A DNA stretch of 34,610 nucleotides from a virus. Below, in pieces: positions 1-8,390 of this stretch; within the stretch, counting starts at the first letter, position 1, and each line of letters opens with the position of its first letter. The stretch covers positions 1 through 34,610 of IMG/VR virus record IMGVR_UViG_3300032401_000040; one strand, written 5' to 3'. A model generated the notes under the pieces. The model saw only the letters and a list, made by a program, of their open reading frames with translations. It was not told the origin of the DNA and made no database searches. The translations under genes were made by a program, and so were the position numbers.

Positions 1-3000
1 CGGCCACCGTCAACGGGCAGCAGTCCGTCGTCGCGTCCGTCGACGGGGCGAACGGGATCGTCCAGCTCCTGATCCCGCCCCAGGCGGACGACGTCGTCAC
101 GATCAACTACTTCTTCCACCGCGGCGATACTCGGATCACCGACGACGTCTCGTCCCAGGTCACGACGACCCCGGCCGTCCTCGTCGCTCCGCAGGCGGAG
201 ACGTACAGCGTCCTCGCCGGCGTGAACGACACCTTCGCCGTCACGGTCGACGACGTCCTCCAGGTCTCGATCGCGCTGACGGTCGGCACCGGCCGCGCCG
301 CCTCGGACGTCGCGAACGACATCAACGCTGCGGCCGTGACCGGCCTCAGCGCGTCCGTCCACGTCGACGCCGCGGGCCTGAACCACGTCCAGCTCCAGGC
401 TCAGGGCAACATCCTCATCGGATCCGGGAACGCCAACGGCGTGTTCGGGTTCAATCCCGGGACGAGCACGGCCCGCAACGCGGCCTTCCGCGTCCTCAAC
501 GGCCCGGTCGTCGACGGCTCCAGCGGCGGCATCACCACGACGGATCCTTCCAGGGTCGTCGTGATCGTCAACGGCGTCCAGGTCCTTGCGAAGACCCTCG
601 ACGGCGCCAACTCGATGGTCACCCTTCCGTTTGCGCCGAAGCCCGGCTCGACGGTCGCCATCACGTACTACTTCAACACGTGGCAGGACACGTTCGACTA
701 CCTGCCGAACAGCAACATCGTCAACGTCGGGAACGTGGGCATCGCGCCCAACCGCCGCGACTACCTCAACGGACCCGACTTCGTCGTCATCAACCAGGGC
801 GAGCAGTCGATCATCCAGTGGGGAACGGCCTTCCTGGTGACCGCGGGCGAGAAGACGGGCCTCACCACCTTCGACTCCACCCAGATCACCGGCCTCCTCG
901 TCGACAACCGGATCTACGGCGTCCCCTGCGCGAGGTTCACGGATCCGCTCACCGCGACCGTCTCCGAGACGAAGTTCGTGACGCCGCTCTCGCCGACGAC
1001 CGGCAACGGCAGGGATACGCCCCTCGGCGTCTCCCTCTACCAGACGATCACGAACGGAAGGATCGACCTTCCGACGAACCGCCCGGACCTCGTCACCGTC
1101 CACGTCGGCAAGACGTGGCGCGACGCCGCGGCCCGTCCGTCGGTCGTCGTCCTCGAGGCCGACTCGGCGACGAACACCTTCGTCCTCCGCGATCCGGTCC
1201 CCGCCGACTATCAGGCGTTCGCCACCTTCTGGTACAACCGGATCTCGGACAGCGCCTTCACCTTCAGCGTCGTGACCTCCGGCCCCTCGGGCGTCGGACA
1301 GTACACGATCGAGTCGAGCGCGACGGGGGCCAACCTCTTCGGAGCCAAGTACGGGACGAAGTCCGGTCTCTCCCAGACGGTCCAGTGGCCGTCCGGCGTC
1401 GAGTACCTCCCCGACGCGTTCCACACCGGCTCCGGGACCCCCGTCTCCGAGACCGTGACCGTCCTCTTCAGCAACTCGCTGAACCCGGCGTCCCACGCCT
1501 CGTTCTCGAACGCCCAGCAAGAGCCGTACGACATCTACTCCGCCAGCAGCATCTTCGGCGGCGTCGTGGTCGACGGGACTCCCGCGGTGTCCCCGAACCT
1601 CGCGACGGCGTACAAGGCCGTCCTCGTCGGGAACCCCGTCACCAACCCGGTCGCCCCGCTGGCGACCGACCGGATCGTCCTGGTGATCGACGGCGTGACG
1701 CTCGGCCCGATCGACGTTTCGCTGTCGCTCTCGGTGGCCGCGGCCGCGGCGGCGATCAACGCTTTCGTCGACCTCGACGCTCAGGTCCATGCGGACGGGT
1801 CCCCGACGTTCCTCTCGACCGCGCCGAACGCCCTCGCCTCCGCGACCTCGTACGGGACGCAGGCCCTCCTGCAGGTCAAGGGCAGGAACGTCCAGTCGTT
1901 CACGAACGGCCTGACCTCGAGCGTCCTCGTCCTCGTCCCGACCTCCGGCGGCCAGACGGACGGCTCCCCGAAGTTCGGGCTCGCCCCGAACATGTCGGCG
2001 GCCGGCTCCTACAGCGCGATGAACCAGCCGGCGACCCTCGTCGGAACCAAGGTCGCTCCGTACAACATCACGTCCGGCCTGAACAACAACTTCCAGATGA
2101 GCGTGGACGGCCTGGACTTCGGCGTCACGCTGCCGTCCGGCGCGGCCACCACCCTGGAGGACGTCGTCACCGCCATCAACGACGGCTACCTCGCGGTCGC
2201 CCCCGCGGCGGACGTCGCCACGTACACGGCCGACCTCGTCGCCCTGGCGAACAACCTGAAGGCGACCTTCAACTCCCACATCCCGTCGGTCACGTACCAC
2301 CTCATCGCAGACGCGGTGAACCCGGTCGTGTCGCCGAACGCGACGGACCTCGTCACCAGCATCACGCTGATCAACGAGTTCCGCACGAACTACAACGCCC
2401 ACCTTTCCCAGGCCGGCGTCCATCAGCTGAGCGACACCGTCAATCCGACGGCCCTCCCGGCCTGTACGGACCTCCCGACCGCGATCCTGCTCGCCCACGA
2501 CCTGAAGGAGAAGTACAACTTCCACCTCCTTCAGAAGGGCGTCCACGGGTTCGACGACACCGTCAACGCCGAGACGGTCGCCATCGCCGTCGACCAGCTG
2601 ACGGAGGAGGCCCTCCTCACGGACCTCAAGGCCAAGATCAACGCTCACTACCTCCAGTCGGGCGTCCACAAGGTGAACGACGTCACGGACACGATCCTCG
2701 GGATCACGGTCCCGGACGGCCCCGGCGGCCCGTACACGAACTTCGCGGCCCTCGCCAACGAGATCAAGGCGAAGCTCAACGTCCACCTCGCGTCCACGGC
2801 GTACCACGCCGTGGCGGACACGACGAACGTCATCGTCGCCCCGAACGCGACCACGGTCGGGCCCGCGGGGCTCGCGTCGGTCATCGCCCTGGCGAACGCC
2901 ATCGGCTACGCGACGACGTTCGGCTCGTACAACGCCCACCGGACCCAGCTCCAGGGCATCTACCACGTCCACGGGACGAACGACCTCGTCGACGCGGCCA

Positions 3001-4748
3001 CGGCCACGCTCTCCGAGCTCGTCGCCCACACGGGCACGGGCTCCATTGCCGGCCAGCTGTGGCTCTCCTCGAGGGTCAACTCTCAGATCTCCAACGTCGG
3101 GATCAAGAGCACCGGGACCGCCAACGACGTCCTCGGCTTCGTCGGAGGGGCGCTCGCCCAGCGCCTTCAGCCCACGGCGAAGGCCATCGCCAGCGCCCTG
3201 AACGCGAACGTCGCCTTCGGCGCCCTCGCCGTGGCGTACGGGCTCCCCGTCCCGGGCCTCGGGAACTACCTCGAGATCAACTCGAGGTCGACCGGGTCCA
3301 CCTCGACGATCGCCTTCACCTCGGTCGCAGGCACTGCCTTCGTCACGGACACCGGCCTCGGGATCGTCCCGGGTTCGAGCTCCGCGGTCGGCGAGAACGC
3401 CCAGGCCGGGTACACGGTCTCCAGCTCGGCCGGCCTCGCAGGCTCCCACGGGACCGGGTTCCCGGGCCAGACCTACACGGACGCGACCACGGGCCTCCGC
3501 TTCACGGTCCTCCCGGCCACCGCCGGGGACTACGACAACGGCGGCAGCTTCAAGCTCGCCGTCGGCCAGACCTTCACCTGCGACGGGACGATCCCCCTCA
3601 GGTGCATCGGCGGCGTCGAGACGACCGTGTTCAACACGAACAACATGAACCCCGGGACCACGGCGGTCCTCACGACGTACCCGAGGTCCGGGACGCACCC
3701 GAAGATCGGCGACGTCTACTACGTCTCGTACGACTACGCGAAGACGGACCTCGCGACCGGCCTCTACCGGGACAACAAGAAGATCCAGCAGTCCTTCGGG
3801 CCTCCGACCCCGGACAATCCGCTCTCGCTCGGCGCGCGCTTCGCGCTCCTGAACGGCGCGGTCCTCCTCGGGCTGAAGCAGGTCCAGAGGGCCCCGGGCT
3901 CCTCGCAGGCGACCCTCCAGTCCTACGTGGCGGCCATCGACGAGCAGCAGAAGCCGATCAGCGGCTCGGTCAAGCCGGACGTCATCACGCCCCTGGCCAC
4001 CGACCCGCAGATCTTCTCGTACCTCAACCAGCACTGCGTCTTCATGAGCAGCCCGAGGCAGGAGGGCGAGCGCACCGGCATCGTCGGCGTCGCGGTCGGC
4101 ACGTCGCCGCTCGGGGTCCAGGCCATCGCCCGGGGCCTCTCGTCCGAGCTCATGATCGTCACGTACCCCGACTCGTTCGTCATCACCCTGACGGACGACC
4201 AGGGGAACTCGTTCGACCAGCTCGTGGACGGCTCGTACGCCGCCGCGGCCCTGGCCGGCTCCACCTGCAACCCGTCGGTGGACGTCGCGACGCCCATCAC
4301 GCGCAGGTCCCTCATCGGGTTCAAGAACCTCGGCAGGCTCCTCGATCCGACCGACGCGAACGCCACGGCGGTCTCCGGAGTCACGGTCGTCGAGCAGGTG
4401 GACACCGGCCTCCGGATCCGCCACGGCCTGACGACCCGGACCGACACCGTCATCACCAGGACCCCGTCCGTCACGCTGACGATCCAGTTCGTCCAGCAGA
4501 CCATCCGCAAGGTCCTCGACCCGTACATCGGCCAGAAGTTCACCGGGGCCATCATCAAGTCCGTCGAGACCCAGCTGACCGGCGCGTTCGGCAACCTCAT
4601 CGACCAGCAGATCGTGGCGAAGGTCGCCGGGCTCGCGGTCTTCACCGACGCGAACGACCCGACGATCCTCCGCGCGGAGGCCATCTACGTCCCGGTCTTC
4701 CCGCTCGAGTACATTGTGGCTACGATGCAGGTTCGCATCAGACTTTGA
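1..4748 (+). CDS. Giant contractile tail sheath protein, 5'-partial
   Basis: The reading frame is open from base 3, so the first ATG at 222 is internal and the true start lies upstream; 1581 residues are visible. The last ~430 residues look like a contractile sheath: a stretch with 'FMSSPRQEGER' (about 4040-4075), then a C-terminal domain with conserved spacing of 'RRSLIGFKNLGR', 'FTGAIIKSVETQL' and a final 'YVPVFPLEYIV' beta strand, as in the gp18/phage-sheath C-terminal fold. Sheath subunits are normally about 400-700 residues. The extra N-terminal >1100 residues are beta-rich modules: three copies of a unit ending in 'V.I.YYFN..D' (about 9-150, 553-705, 1096-1260), domains with a flagellin-IN-like 'AIN' motif, and six His-containing repeats (2241-2995). 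Inference: the insertions project from the outer face of the sheath. Sheath identity is fairly sure; the role of the modules is unknown. Confidence 0.82.
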   Translation, partial: ATVNGQQSVVASVDGANGIVQLLIPPQADDVVTINYFFHRGDTRITDDVSSQVTTTPAVLVAPQAETYSVLAGVNDTFAVTVDDVLQVSIALTVGTGRAASDVANDINAAAVTGLSASVHVDAAGLNHVQLQAQGNILIGSGNANGVFGFNPGTSTARNAAFRVLNGPVVDGSSGGITTTDPSRVVVIVNGVQVLAKTLDGANSMVTLPFAPKPGSTVAITYYFNTWQDTFDYLPNSNIVNVGNVGIAPNRRDYLNGPDFVVINQGEQSIIQWGTAFLVTAGEKTGLTTFDSTQITGLLVDNRIYGVPCARFTDPLTATVSETKFVTPLSPTTGNGRDTPLGVSLYQTITNGRIDLPTNRPDLVTVHVGKTWRDAAARPSVVVLEADSATNTFVLRDPVPADYQAFATFWYNRISDSAFTFSVVTSGPSGVGQYTIESSATGANLFGAKYGTKSGLSQTVQWPSGVEYLPDAFHTGSGTPVSETVTVLFSNSLNPASHASFSNAQQEPYDIYSASSIFGGVVVDGTPAVSPNLATAYKAVLVGNPVTNPVAPLATDRIVLVIDGVTLGPIDVSLSLSVAAAAAAINAFVDLDAQVHADGSPTFLSTAPNALASATSYGTQALLQVKGRNVQSFTNGLTSSVLVLVPTSGGQTDGSPKFGLAPNMSAAGSYSAMNQPATLVGTKVAPYNITSGLNNNFQMSVDGLDFGVTLPSGAATTLEDVVTAINDGYLAVAPAADVATYTADLVALANNLKATFNSHIPSVTYHLIADAVNPVVSPNATDLVTSITLINEFRTNYNAHLSQAGVHQLSDTVNPTALPACTDLPTAILLAHDLKEKYNFHLLQKGVHGFDDTVNAETVAIAVDQLTEEALLTDLKAKINAHYLQSGVHKVNDVTDTILGITVPDGPGGPYTNFAALANEIKAKLNVHLASTAYHAVADTTNVIVAPNATTVGPAGLASVIALANAIGYATTFGSYNAHRTQLQGIYHVHGTNDLVDAATATLSELVAHTGTGSIAGQLWLSSRVNSQISNVGIKSTGTANDVLGFVGGALAQRLQPTAKAIASALNANVAFGALAVAYGLPVPGLGNYLEINSRSTGSTSTIAFTSVAGTAFVTDTGLGIVPGSSSAVGENAQAGYTVSSSAGLAGSHGTGFPGQTYTDATTGLRFTVLPATAGDYDNGGSFKLAVGQTFTCDGTIPLRCIGGVETTVFNTNNMNPGTTAVLTTYPRSGTHPKIGDVYYVSYDYAKTDLATGLYRDNKKIQQSFGPPTPDNPLSLGARFALLNGAVLLGLKQVQRAPGSSQATLQSYVAAIDEQQKPISGSVKPDVITPLATDPQIFSYLNQHCVFMSSPRQEGERTGIVGVAVGTSPLGVQAIARGLSSELMIVTYPDSFVITLTDDQGNSFDQLVDGSYAAAALAGSTCNPSVDVATPITRRSLIGFKNLGRLLDPTDANATAVSGVTVVEQVDTGLRIRHGLTTRTDTVITRTPSVTLTIQFVQQTIRKVLDPYIGQKFTGAIIKSVETQLTGAFGNLIDQQIVAKVAGLAVFTDANDPTILRAEAIYVPVFPLEYIVATMQVRIRL
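2241..2995 (+). repeat. Six tandem ~41-residue NxH...H repeats inside the sheath gene
   Basis: Six in-frame units share the pattern [FYL/I]N-x-H-x(6-7)-[VY]-H-x(3)-D-x(2)-N. The Asn of the NxH triplet is encoded at 2271, 2394, 2517 and 2640, an exact 123-nt (41-residue) period, then at 2778 and 2931 where short insertions stretch the spacing. Two histidines per unit are nearly invariant (for example 'YNAHLSQAGVHQLSDTVN'). The last copy is divergent. The units diverge clearly at DNA level, so this is an old protein repeat rather than a recent DNA duplication. Confidence 0.85.
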
Positions 4749-4784
4749 GACCGATTTGAGATTGCCGGGCTGAAAGGCCTGTGC

Positions 4785-4790
4785 TAATCT
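4785..4790 (+). promoter_or_regulatory. -10 element TAATCT, leaderless position
   Basis: TAATCT, preceded by an extended-10 TGC, begins 12 bases before the ATG at 4797. No purine-rich ribosome-binding site lies between. The distance places the transcription start at or beside the A of the ATG. Two TTTGAGA copies lie just upstream (4743-4749 and 4755-4761) and may be part of the control region. Confidence 0.55.
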
Positions 4791-4796
4791 CAGATC

Positions 4797-5720
4797 ATGA
4801 GTTCAGTCAACAAATCGGGTGAGGCCGCGGAGAGATCTGCGGCCTCAGTCGTATTCACCATCTACTGTCATATCCACACCGAATCCGGGCGTCGTTACGT
4901 CGGACAGACGAAGAAGACGATGCTGAAGCGCTGGAACCAGCACGTCTACACCGCAAACGGAAAGATGAAAGGATGGTCACACTTTGCGAACGCCATTCGC
5001 GTTTACGGTAAAGACGCATTCTCGCACGAGGTTCTCGAGGTTTGCCATGACCTCGATTCCGCGAACGAGGCGGAGAAGCGATGGGTAGCCCATTTCGACA
5101 CGACGAACCCGGAGAAGGGCTTCAACTTCAAGTCTGGTGGTGATCACCAGCCGCACCCCGTTCGCAATCCGTGGGACCGCCCCGGCTTCCGTGAGAAGCA
5201 CCCGGTCACCATCGGGGCCTGCCACACGCCGGAGGCTCGCGCCAGGTCCAAGGCCGCGCTCAACACTCCGGAGTCCAGGGCCAGGCGATCGGCCGCCGCG
5301 AAGTCCGTGATGGCCGACCCCGCCGTCCAAGAGAGGCGCCGGGCGTTTCAGGACGACCCGGCCTACCGGGAGCGCATCGCCGAGTCTCTCAGGGCCTCCC
5401 TCAGCGATCCTGACGCCAGGGCCCGTCAGTCCGAGGCCGCCCGTCTCGCGAACGCCCGCCCCGAAGTGAAGGAGAGGATCTCCGCCGCGGCGAAGGAGGC
5501 TTTCTCCGACCCCGAAGTGAAGGCCAGGCACTCGGCCGCCGTCCGCGAGGCCCAGAGCCGCCCGGAGCTCCTCGAGAGGCGCCGCGTCTACCGGGCGAGC
5601 CCTGAGACCAGGGCGAAGATCTCCGCCGCGTCCACGGGCAGGAAGCACTCGCCCGAGGCGGTCGCCCGGATGAAGGACCTCTACTGGTCGCGCATCGTCT
5701 CGGCCGTCCTCGCAGCCTAG
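4797..5720 (+). CDS. GIY-YIG homing endonuclease with NUMOD-like tail (copy 1)
   Basis: 307 residues. The N-terminal ~100 residues are a GIY-YIG nuclease: 'IYCHIHTESGRRYVG' (residues 22-36) holds the two signature tyrosine strands, followed by 'RWNQHVY' and 'HFANAIRVYGKDAF', with a probable metal-binding Glu in 'ANEAEKRWV'. The rest is a chain of ~17-20-residue Ala/Arg/Ser-rich helical repeats of the type 'DPEVKARHSAA', ending in a NUMOD3-like motif ('SPETRAKIS...GRKHSPEA'), which in this family binds DNA. It stands alone directly after the sheath gene, and no interrupted host gene is visible, so it is a free-standing (Seg-like) element rather than an intron ORF. The nuclease domain is lower in GC than the repeat tail. 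It is closely related to the gene at 22445. Confidence 0.9.
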   Translation: MSSVNKSGEAAERSAASVVFTIYCHIHTESGRRYVGQTKKTMLKRWNQHVYTANGKMKGWSHFANAIRVYGKDAFSHEVLEVCHDLDSANEAEKRWVAHFDTTNPEKGFNFKSGGDHQPHPVRNPWDRPGFREKHPVTIGACHTPEARARSKAALNTPESRARRSAAAKSVMADPAVQERRRAFQDDPAYRERIAESLRASLSDPDARARQSEAARLANARPEVKERISAAAKEAFSDPEVKARHSAAVREAQSRPELLERRRVYRASPETRAKISAASTGRKHSPEAVARMKDLYWSRIVSAVLAA

Positions 5721-5723
5721 GTG

Positions 5724-5729
5724 TACCCT
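5724..5729 (+). promoter_or_regulatory. -10 element TACCCT, leaderless position
   Basis: TACCCT begins 11 bases before the ATG at 5735, with no Shine-Dalgarno sequence between, matching the TANNNT arrangement seen at other gene starts in the window. Confidence 0.5.
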
Positions 5730-5734
5730 CCGGC

Positions 5735-5914
5735 ATGGGAAGCATCATGTCGGCGATCAGGGACGACATCGAGGACTACGAGGCGCTGTGCAGGCGCTAC
5801 GGCGAGGAAGTCCGTTACTCGCACGGGAGCGCCGACTGCTACGGGAAGCACGCGGACTCGCTCAAGGAGCGCGCCCGCAGGGACGAGCCGGCCCGCGAGG
5901 TTACGGAGTCGTAG
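5735..5914 (+). CDS. Small hypothetical protein, 59 residues
   Basis: This short frame runs from ATG 5735 to TAG 5912-5914. The product is highly charged and probably helical, beginning 'MGSIMSAIRDDIEDYEALC' and ending 'EPAREVTES'; it has two cysteines and no recognisable domain. Support comes from the TACCCT element 11 bases upstream, strong GC3 bias in this frame, and tight packing between neighbours on the same strand. Its stop codon TAG is also the first three bases of the TAGGGT element of the next gene. A second possible ATG is at 5747. Function unknown. Confidence 0.6.
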   Translation: MGSIMSAIRDDIEDYEALCRRYGEEVRYSHGSADCYGKHADSLKERARRDEPAREVTES

Positions 5915-5917
5915 GGT
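5912..5917 (+). promoter_or_regulatory. -10 element TAGGGT overlapping a stop codon
   Basis: TAGGGT begins exactly 12 bases before the ATG at 5924. Its first three bases are the stop codon of the upstream 59-residue gene. There is no ribosome-binding site between it and the ATG. Confidence 0.55.
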
Positions 5918-5923
5918 TCCGTC

Positions 5924-6415
5924 ATGCCATTTCCTCAGGTAGGTGACGTCTGGAGGCGGTCCTCCCCGCCCGGGGCCGACGACCTGGAGCATTCCCTCCA
6001 GGACCCGCGATTCCTGAAGTTCTGCCAGCCCGGCGCCATCCTCAGCGTGACCGGGGTCTGGAAGTCGAGCCCCTCGGACCGGGCCGTCTGGGTCGACGCC
6101 CTGTGCGGCGGCGACACCGTCGTCTTCCAGAGAGAAGCCTTCGTCCGCGCCTACGGGATGGCCGTCCCGTCGAAGGCCCCGTCTTCCTCCGTCGTCCACG
6201 ACGTTCGGAACTGGTCTCCGGGGGAGATGCTGGACGACATTCCGCTTCTGAAGTGCCCCTCTTGCGGCAAGACGGCCTTCGACATCGGGCCGCCTTTGGA
6301 CTATCTTGGCCGCGCCGGAACCGGCAGGACGTATGTTCATGTCGTGTCCGGCCTTACCGATCGGAGCGGGACGCCGATCGTTTCGTGCGAGGGAATGACG
6401 GCCGTCAAGCCGTAA
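5924..6415 (+). CDS. Hypothetical protein with a CxxC zinc-knuckle
   Basis: 163 residues, start ATG 5924 set by the TAGGGT element 12 bases upstream. The N-terminal two-thirds has 'VGDVWRR' and alternating strand-like segments suggesting a small beta fold. Near residue 109 lies a 'CPSCGK' knuckle; a single further Cys near the C-terminus ('VSCEG') does not complete an obvious four-Cys site, so zinc binding is possible but unproven. No family recognised. It lies in the accessory island between sheath and tube, followed by a separately promoted gene. Confidence 0.7.
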   Translation: MPFPQVGDVWRRSSPPGADDLEHSLQDPRFLKFCQPGAILSVTGVWKSSPSDRAVWVDALCGGDTVVFQREAFVRAYGMAVPSKAPSSSVVHDVRNWSPGEMLDDIPLLKCPSCGKTAFDIGPPLDYLGRAGTGRTYVHVVSGLTDRSGTPIVSCEGMTAVKP

Positions 6416-6433
6416 GTCCTGTCCCGCCCGGCG

Positions 6434-6439
6434 TAAGCT
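6434..6439 (+). promoter_or_regulatory. -10 element TAAGCT, leaderless position
   Basis: TAAGCT (in the context GGCGTAAGCTG) begins 11 bases before the GTG at 6445, with no Shine-Dalgarno sequence. The same octamer context, CCGGCGTAAGCTG, recurs at 7894-7906, supporting a real promoter motif. Confidence 0.55.
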
Positions 6440-6444
6440 GTCAC

Positions 6445-7881
6445 GTGCCCGGACTTGAAGCCAGACGCTGGATCATCGCGTACGCCGCCACGGTGCTCGC
6501 CCAGTCCGAGCTGCCGATGACCCTGGACGAGATCTTCCCCGCGTACGGCGGCCCGCGCGGGCCCCGGACGATCGGGAGGAAGCTCCAGAGGTCCGTCGTG
6601 GACGCGATGATGAAGAAGGGCTACGTCTCGTCGCGCCGGATCTGCGGCGTGGAGATGTACGAGAAATCGAACTCCGGCGGTCTGTGGAGCGTGGCGATTC
6701 TCGAGGACGAGATCGGGGAGGTCGCGGACACCTTCGGAACAAGCGAGGCCGAGATGAGGAACAGAAGGTACGCCGCCAAGGAGGCCGAGAGGAAGGGCAA
6801 GATGGACGTCTCGGTCGGGGTGCTGAAGAAGCTCCTGTCCGTCCCGGAGCCCCAGTCGAGATCCTCCCTGTTCAAGGCCAGGCGGGGCGACAAGTTCGAG
6901 GAGAGGGCCGCATGGACCCCCACGTGGCAGGTTCCGCTCATGGACGCGCTCGTGAAGGTCGGCGCCGTGCGGGCCTCCGGGAGCCCCGTCGTGTACGAGG
7001 CGGCCGACAGAGAGCTCCTCCGGAGAATCTACGAGTGGAAGGAGAAGGGCCCCAACTGCCTCATGACGCTCCTCTTCCCTGACTCCCCGTGCGACATGGA
7101 CCACGCCCTCCCGGAGTCGGCCCCCCTGGACACCCCCGAGGTCCAGCTCGAGATAGAGCCCGTCCGGGACCCGGAGCCCGACGGCGATCCTGAGAGCGCG
7201 GAGGCCGAGGCCGAGGCTCCGCCGGATCAGACCCCCGCCTCCGCCCCGGAGGCCGGCGCCCAGTCCGCGGTCCTCTCCGTCCTGGACTCCATCACCGGGA
7301 TGCTGGGCGCGCAGGCAAAGTCGCACTCCATGGTCCTCAGCACGCTCCTCGAACTGGCCAAGACCGTCAAGGGCCTGTCGGACATCGTGGACGAGCTCAA
7401 GGACGGGGTCGCCTCCGCCGAGGAGGCCGCCATAGAGATGCAGAGGAAGCACGAGGCGGCCGGGCTCGAGACTTCCGCCCTTGGCCACCAGCTGAACTCC
7501 GTAAGGAAGAGGCTCGCGGATCTGGACAAGTCTGCCTCGGCCGAGGCCCTGGCCTCGTCGTCCAGGCATGACTTCGTGAAGAAGGCCGTGTCGGAGCTCG
7601 CGGCCGCGATAGCGTCCTCGCACCACCAGCCCTCCCGTCCTGACACGCCCGTCCTCGAGGCCATTGCGTCGCTCCGCACCGAGGTTGCCTCCCGGACGGC
7701 CCGTCCTCGCACCAGTGCTGCCCTCCTCAAGCGGCTCTCCGACACCGCGGACGACCTTGGCGCCCTCAGGGACCTGGCGCTCGACTCCATGAAGCCGGCC
7801 GTCGAGGCGGATCCCGTCAGCGTTGGCGTCCATCGCGGCATCCACCTGGACCGTTTCCCTCCCCGGGGTGATCCTGCGTAA
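6445..7881 (+). CDS. Winged-helix-like and coiled-coil protein, function unknown
   Basis: 478 residues from GTG 6445. The frame extends upstream to 6103 only as a shadow of the previous gene, and the TAAGCT element fixes the GTG. Residues ~1-75 and ~150-210 are compact helical segments ending in hydrophobic strands ('VDAMMKKGYVSSRRI', 'LMDALVKVGAVRASGS') that resemble winged helices. A Glu/Pro-rich linker follows (about 7130-7260, 'EAEAEAPPDQTP'). The last ~200 residues are heptad-like coiled coil. The design (compact N-terminal domain, acidic Pro linker, coiled coil) recurs in the gene at 9277. No enzyme motif seen. The fold call is an inference. Confidence 0.72.
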   Translation: MPGLEARRWIIAYAATVLAQSELPMTLDEIFPAYGGPRGPRTIGRKLQRSVVDAMMKKGYVSSRRICGVEMYEKSNSGGLWSVAILEDEIGEVADTFGTSEAEMRNRRYAAKEAERKGKMDVSVGVLKKLLSVPEPQSRSSLFKARRGDKFEERAAWTPTWQVPLMDALVKVGAVRASGSPVVYEAADRELLRRIYEWKEKGPNCLMTLLFPDSPCDMDHALPESAPLDTPEVQLEIEPVRDPEPDGDPESAEAEAEAPPDQTPASAPEAGAQSAVLSVLDSITGMLGAQAKSHSMVLSTLLELAKTVKGLSDIVDELKDGVASAEEAAIEMQRKHEAAGLETSALGHQLNSVRKRLADLDKSASAEALASSSRHDFVKKAVSELAAAIASSHHQPSRPDTPVLEAIASLRTEVASRTARPRTSAALLKRLSDTADDLGALRDLALDSMKPAVEADPVSVGVHRGIHLDRFPPRGDPA

Positions 7882-7905
7882 ATTGGATCGTGTCCGGCGT
7901 AAGCT
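7879..7905 (+). promoter_or_regulatory. Two stacked -10 elements, TAAATT and TAAGCT
   Basis: TAAATT (7879-7884) contains the TAA stop of the preceding gene and lies 11 bases before an in-frame GTG at 7890. TAAGCT (7900-7905, same context as at 6431) lies 23 bases before the ATG at 7923, which has its own Shine-Dalgarno sequence GGAG at 7913-7916. The pair could give one leaderless and one leadered product differing by 11 residues. Confidence 0.45.
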
Positions 7906-7922
7906 GCTGTCAGGAGACAGCC

Positions 7923-8390
7923 ATGAAGCTTCGTGAAGCAATCCGCACCATCGTTCGTGAGGTCGTCGGGCAGGACATTCGCCAGGCCGTCCGCGACATC
8001 CTCATGGAGGAGCTCATGGACGCCGGACCCTCCGCGGACCGGGACGACGGCTCGGACGACCCCGAGGAGACCTCGGCCAACGAGCATGCCGAAAGGGCTT
8101 CCGTCAGGCAGAGGGCCGGCAGGAAGGCCGCCGCCACGCGCAAGGCCCGCAAGGAGCAGTCTAGGCTCCCGAAGCCGGCCCGCGACATGGGCCTCGCCGT
8201 CGGACAGACCTGGCGCGGGAAGCCGTACAACAAGAACGTCGCCAAGAGGGTCGTCGAGATCGCGTCGATCGACGATACTGGCGTGGTCCCGCGGATCGTC
8301 TCCGCCGGCACCGACAGGACCGCGGCCAAGCACATGACGTTCGACCATCTCAGGAAGTGCTACGAGATGTCCGGCGGAGTCCTGCGCTGA
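7923..8390 (+). CDS. Small basic protein with N-terminal amphipathic helix and SH3-like C-terminus
   Basis: 155 residues from ATG 7923, chosen because GGAG lies 6 bases upstream; an in-frame GTG at 7890 would add 11 residues and sits at leaderless distance from TAAATT. The N-terminus ('MKLREAIRTIVREVV...') is an amphipathic helix resembling the N-terminus of the next gene product. An acidic stretch and a Lys/Arg-rich stretch follow. The C-terminal ~65 residues ('VGQTWRGKPYNKNVAKRVVE') look like a small beta-barrel of SH3 type, a form seen in many short phage proteins. The stop overlaps the next ATG (TGATG), implying translational coupling. Confidence 0.7.
   Translation: MKLREAIRTIVREVVGQDIRQAVRDILMEELMDAGPSADRDDGSDDPEETSANEHAERASVRQRAGRKAAATRKARKEQSRLPKPARDMGLAVGQTWRGKPYNKNVAKRVVEIASIDDTGVVPRIVSAGTDRTAAKHMTFDHLRKCYEMSGGVLR

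Noticed and set aside
680-4759. 1359-residue open frame in another phase of the sheath gene
   Set aside because: Arg/Pro/Gly-rich product without hydrophobic core, a typical shadow of a high-GC gene; the other phase encodes the recognisable sheath.
4749-5734. Group I intron or intein carrying the GIY-YIG endonuclease
   Set aside because: The sheath C-terminus is complete before it and no exon continues after it; the same holds for the copy at 22445.
6103-6444. Longer N-terminus for the gene at 6445
   Set aside because: The extension overlaps the preceding gene in another phase and is Arg-rich; the GTG at 6445 has a TAAGCT element 11 bases upstream.
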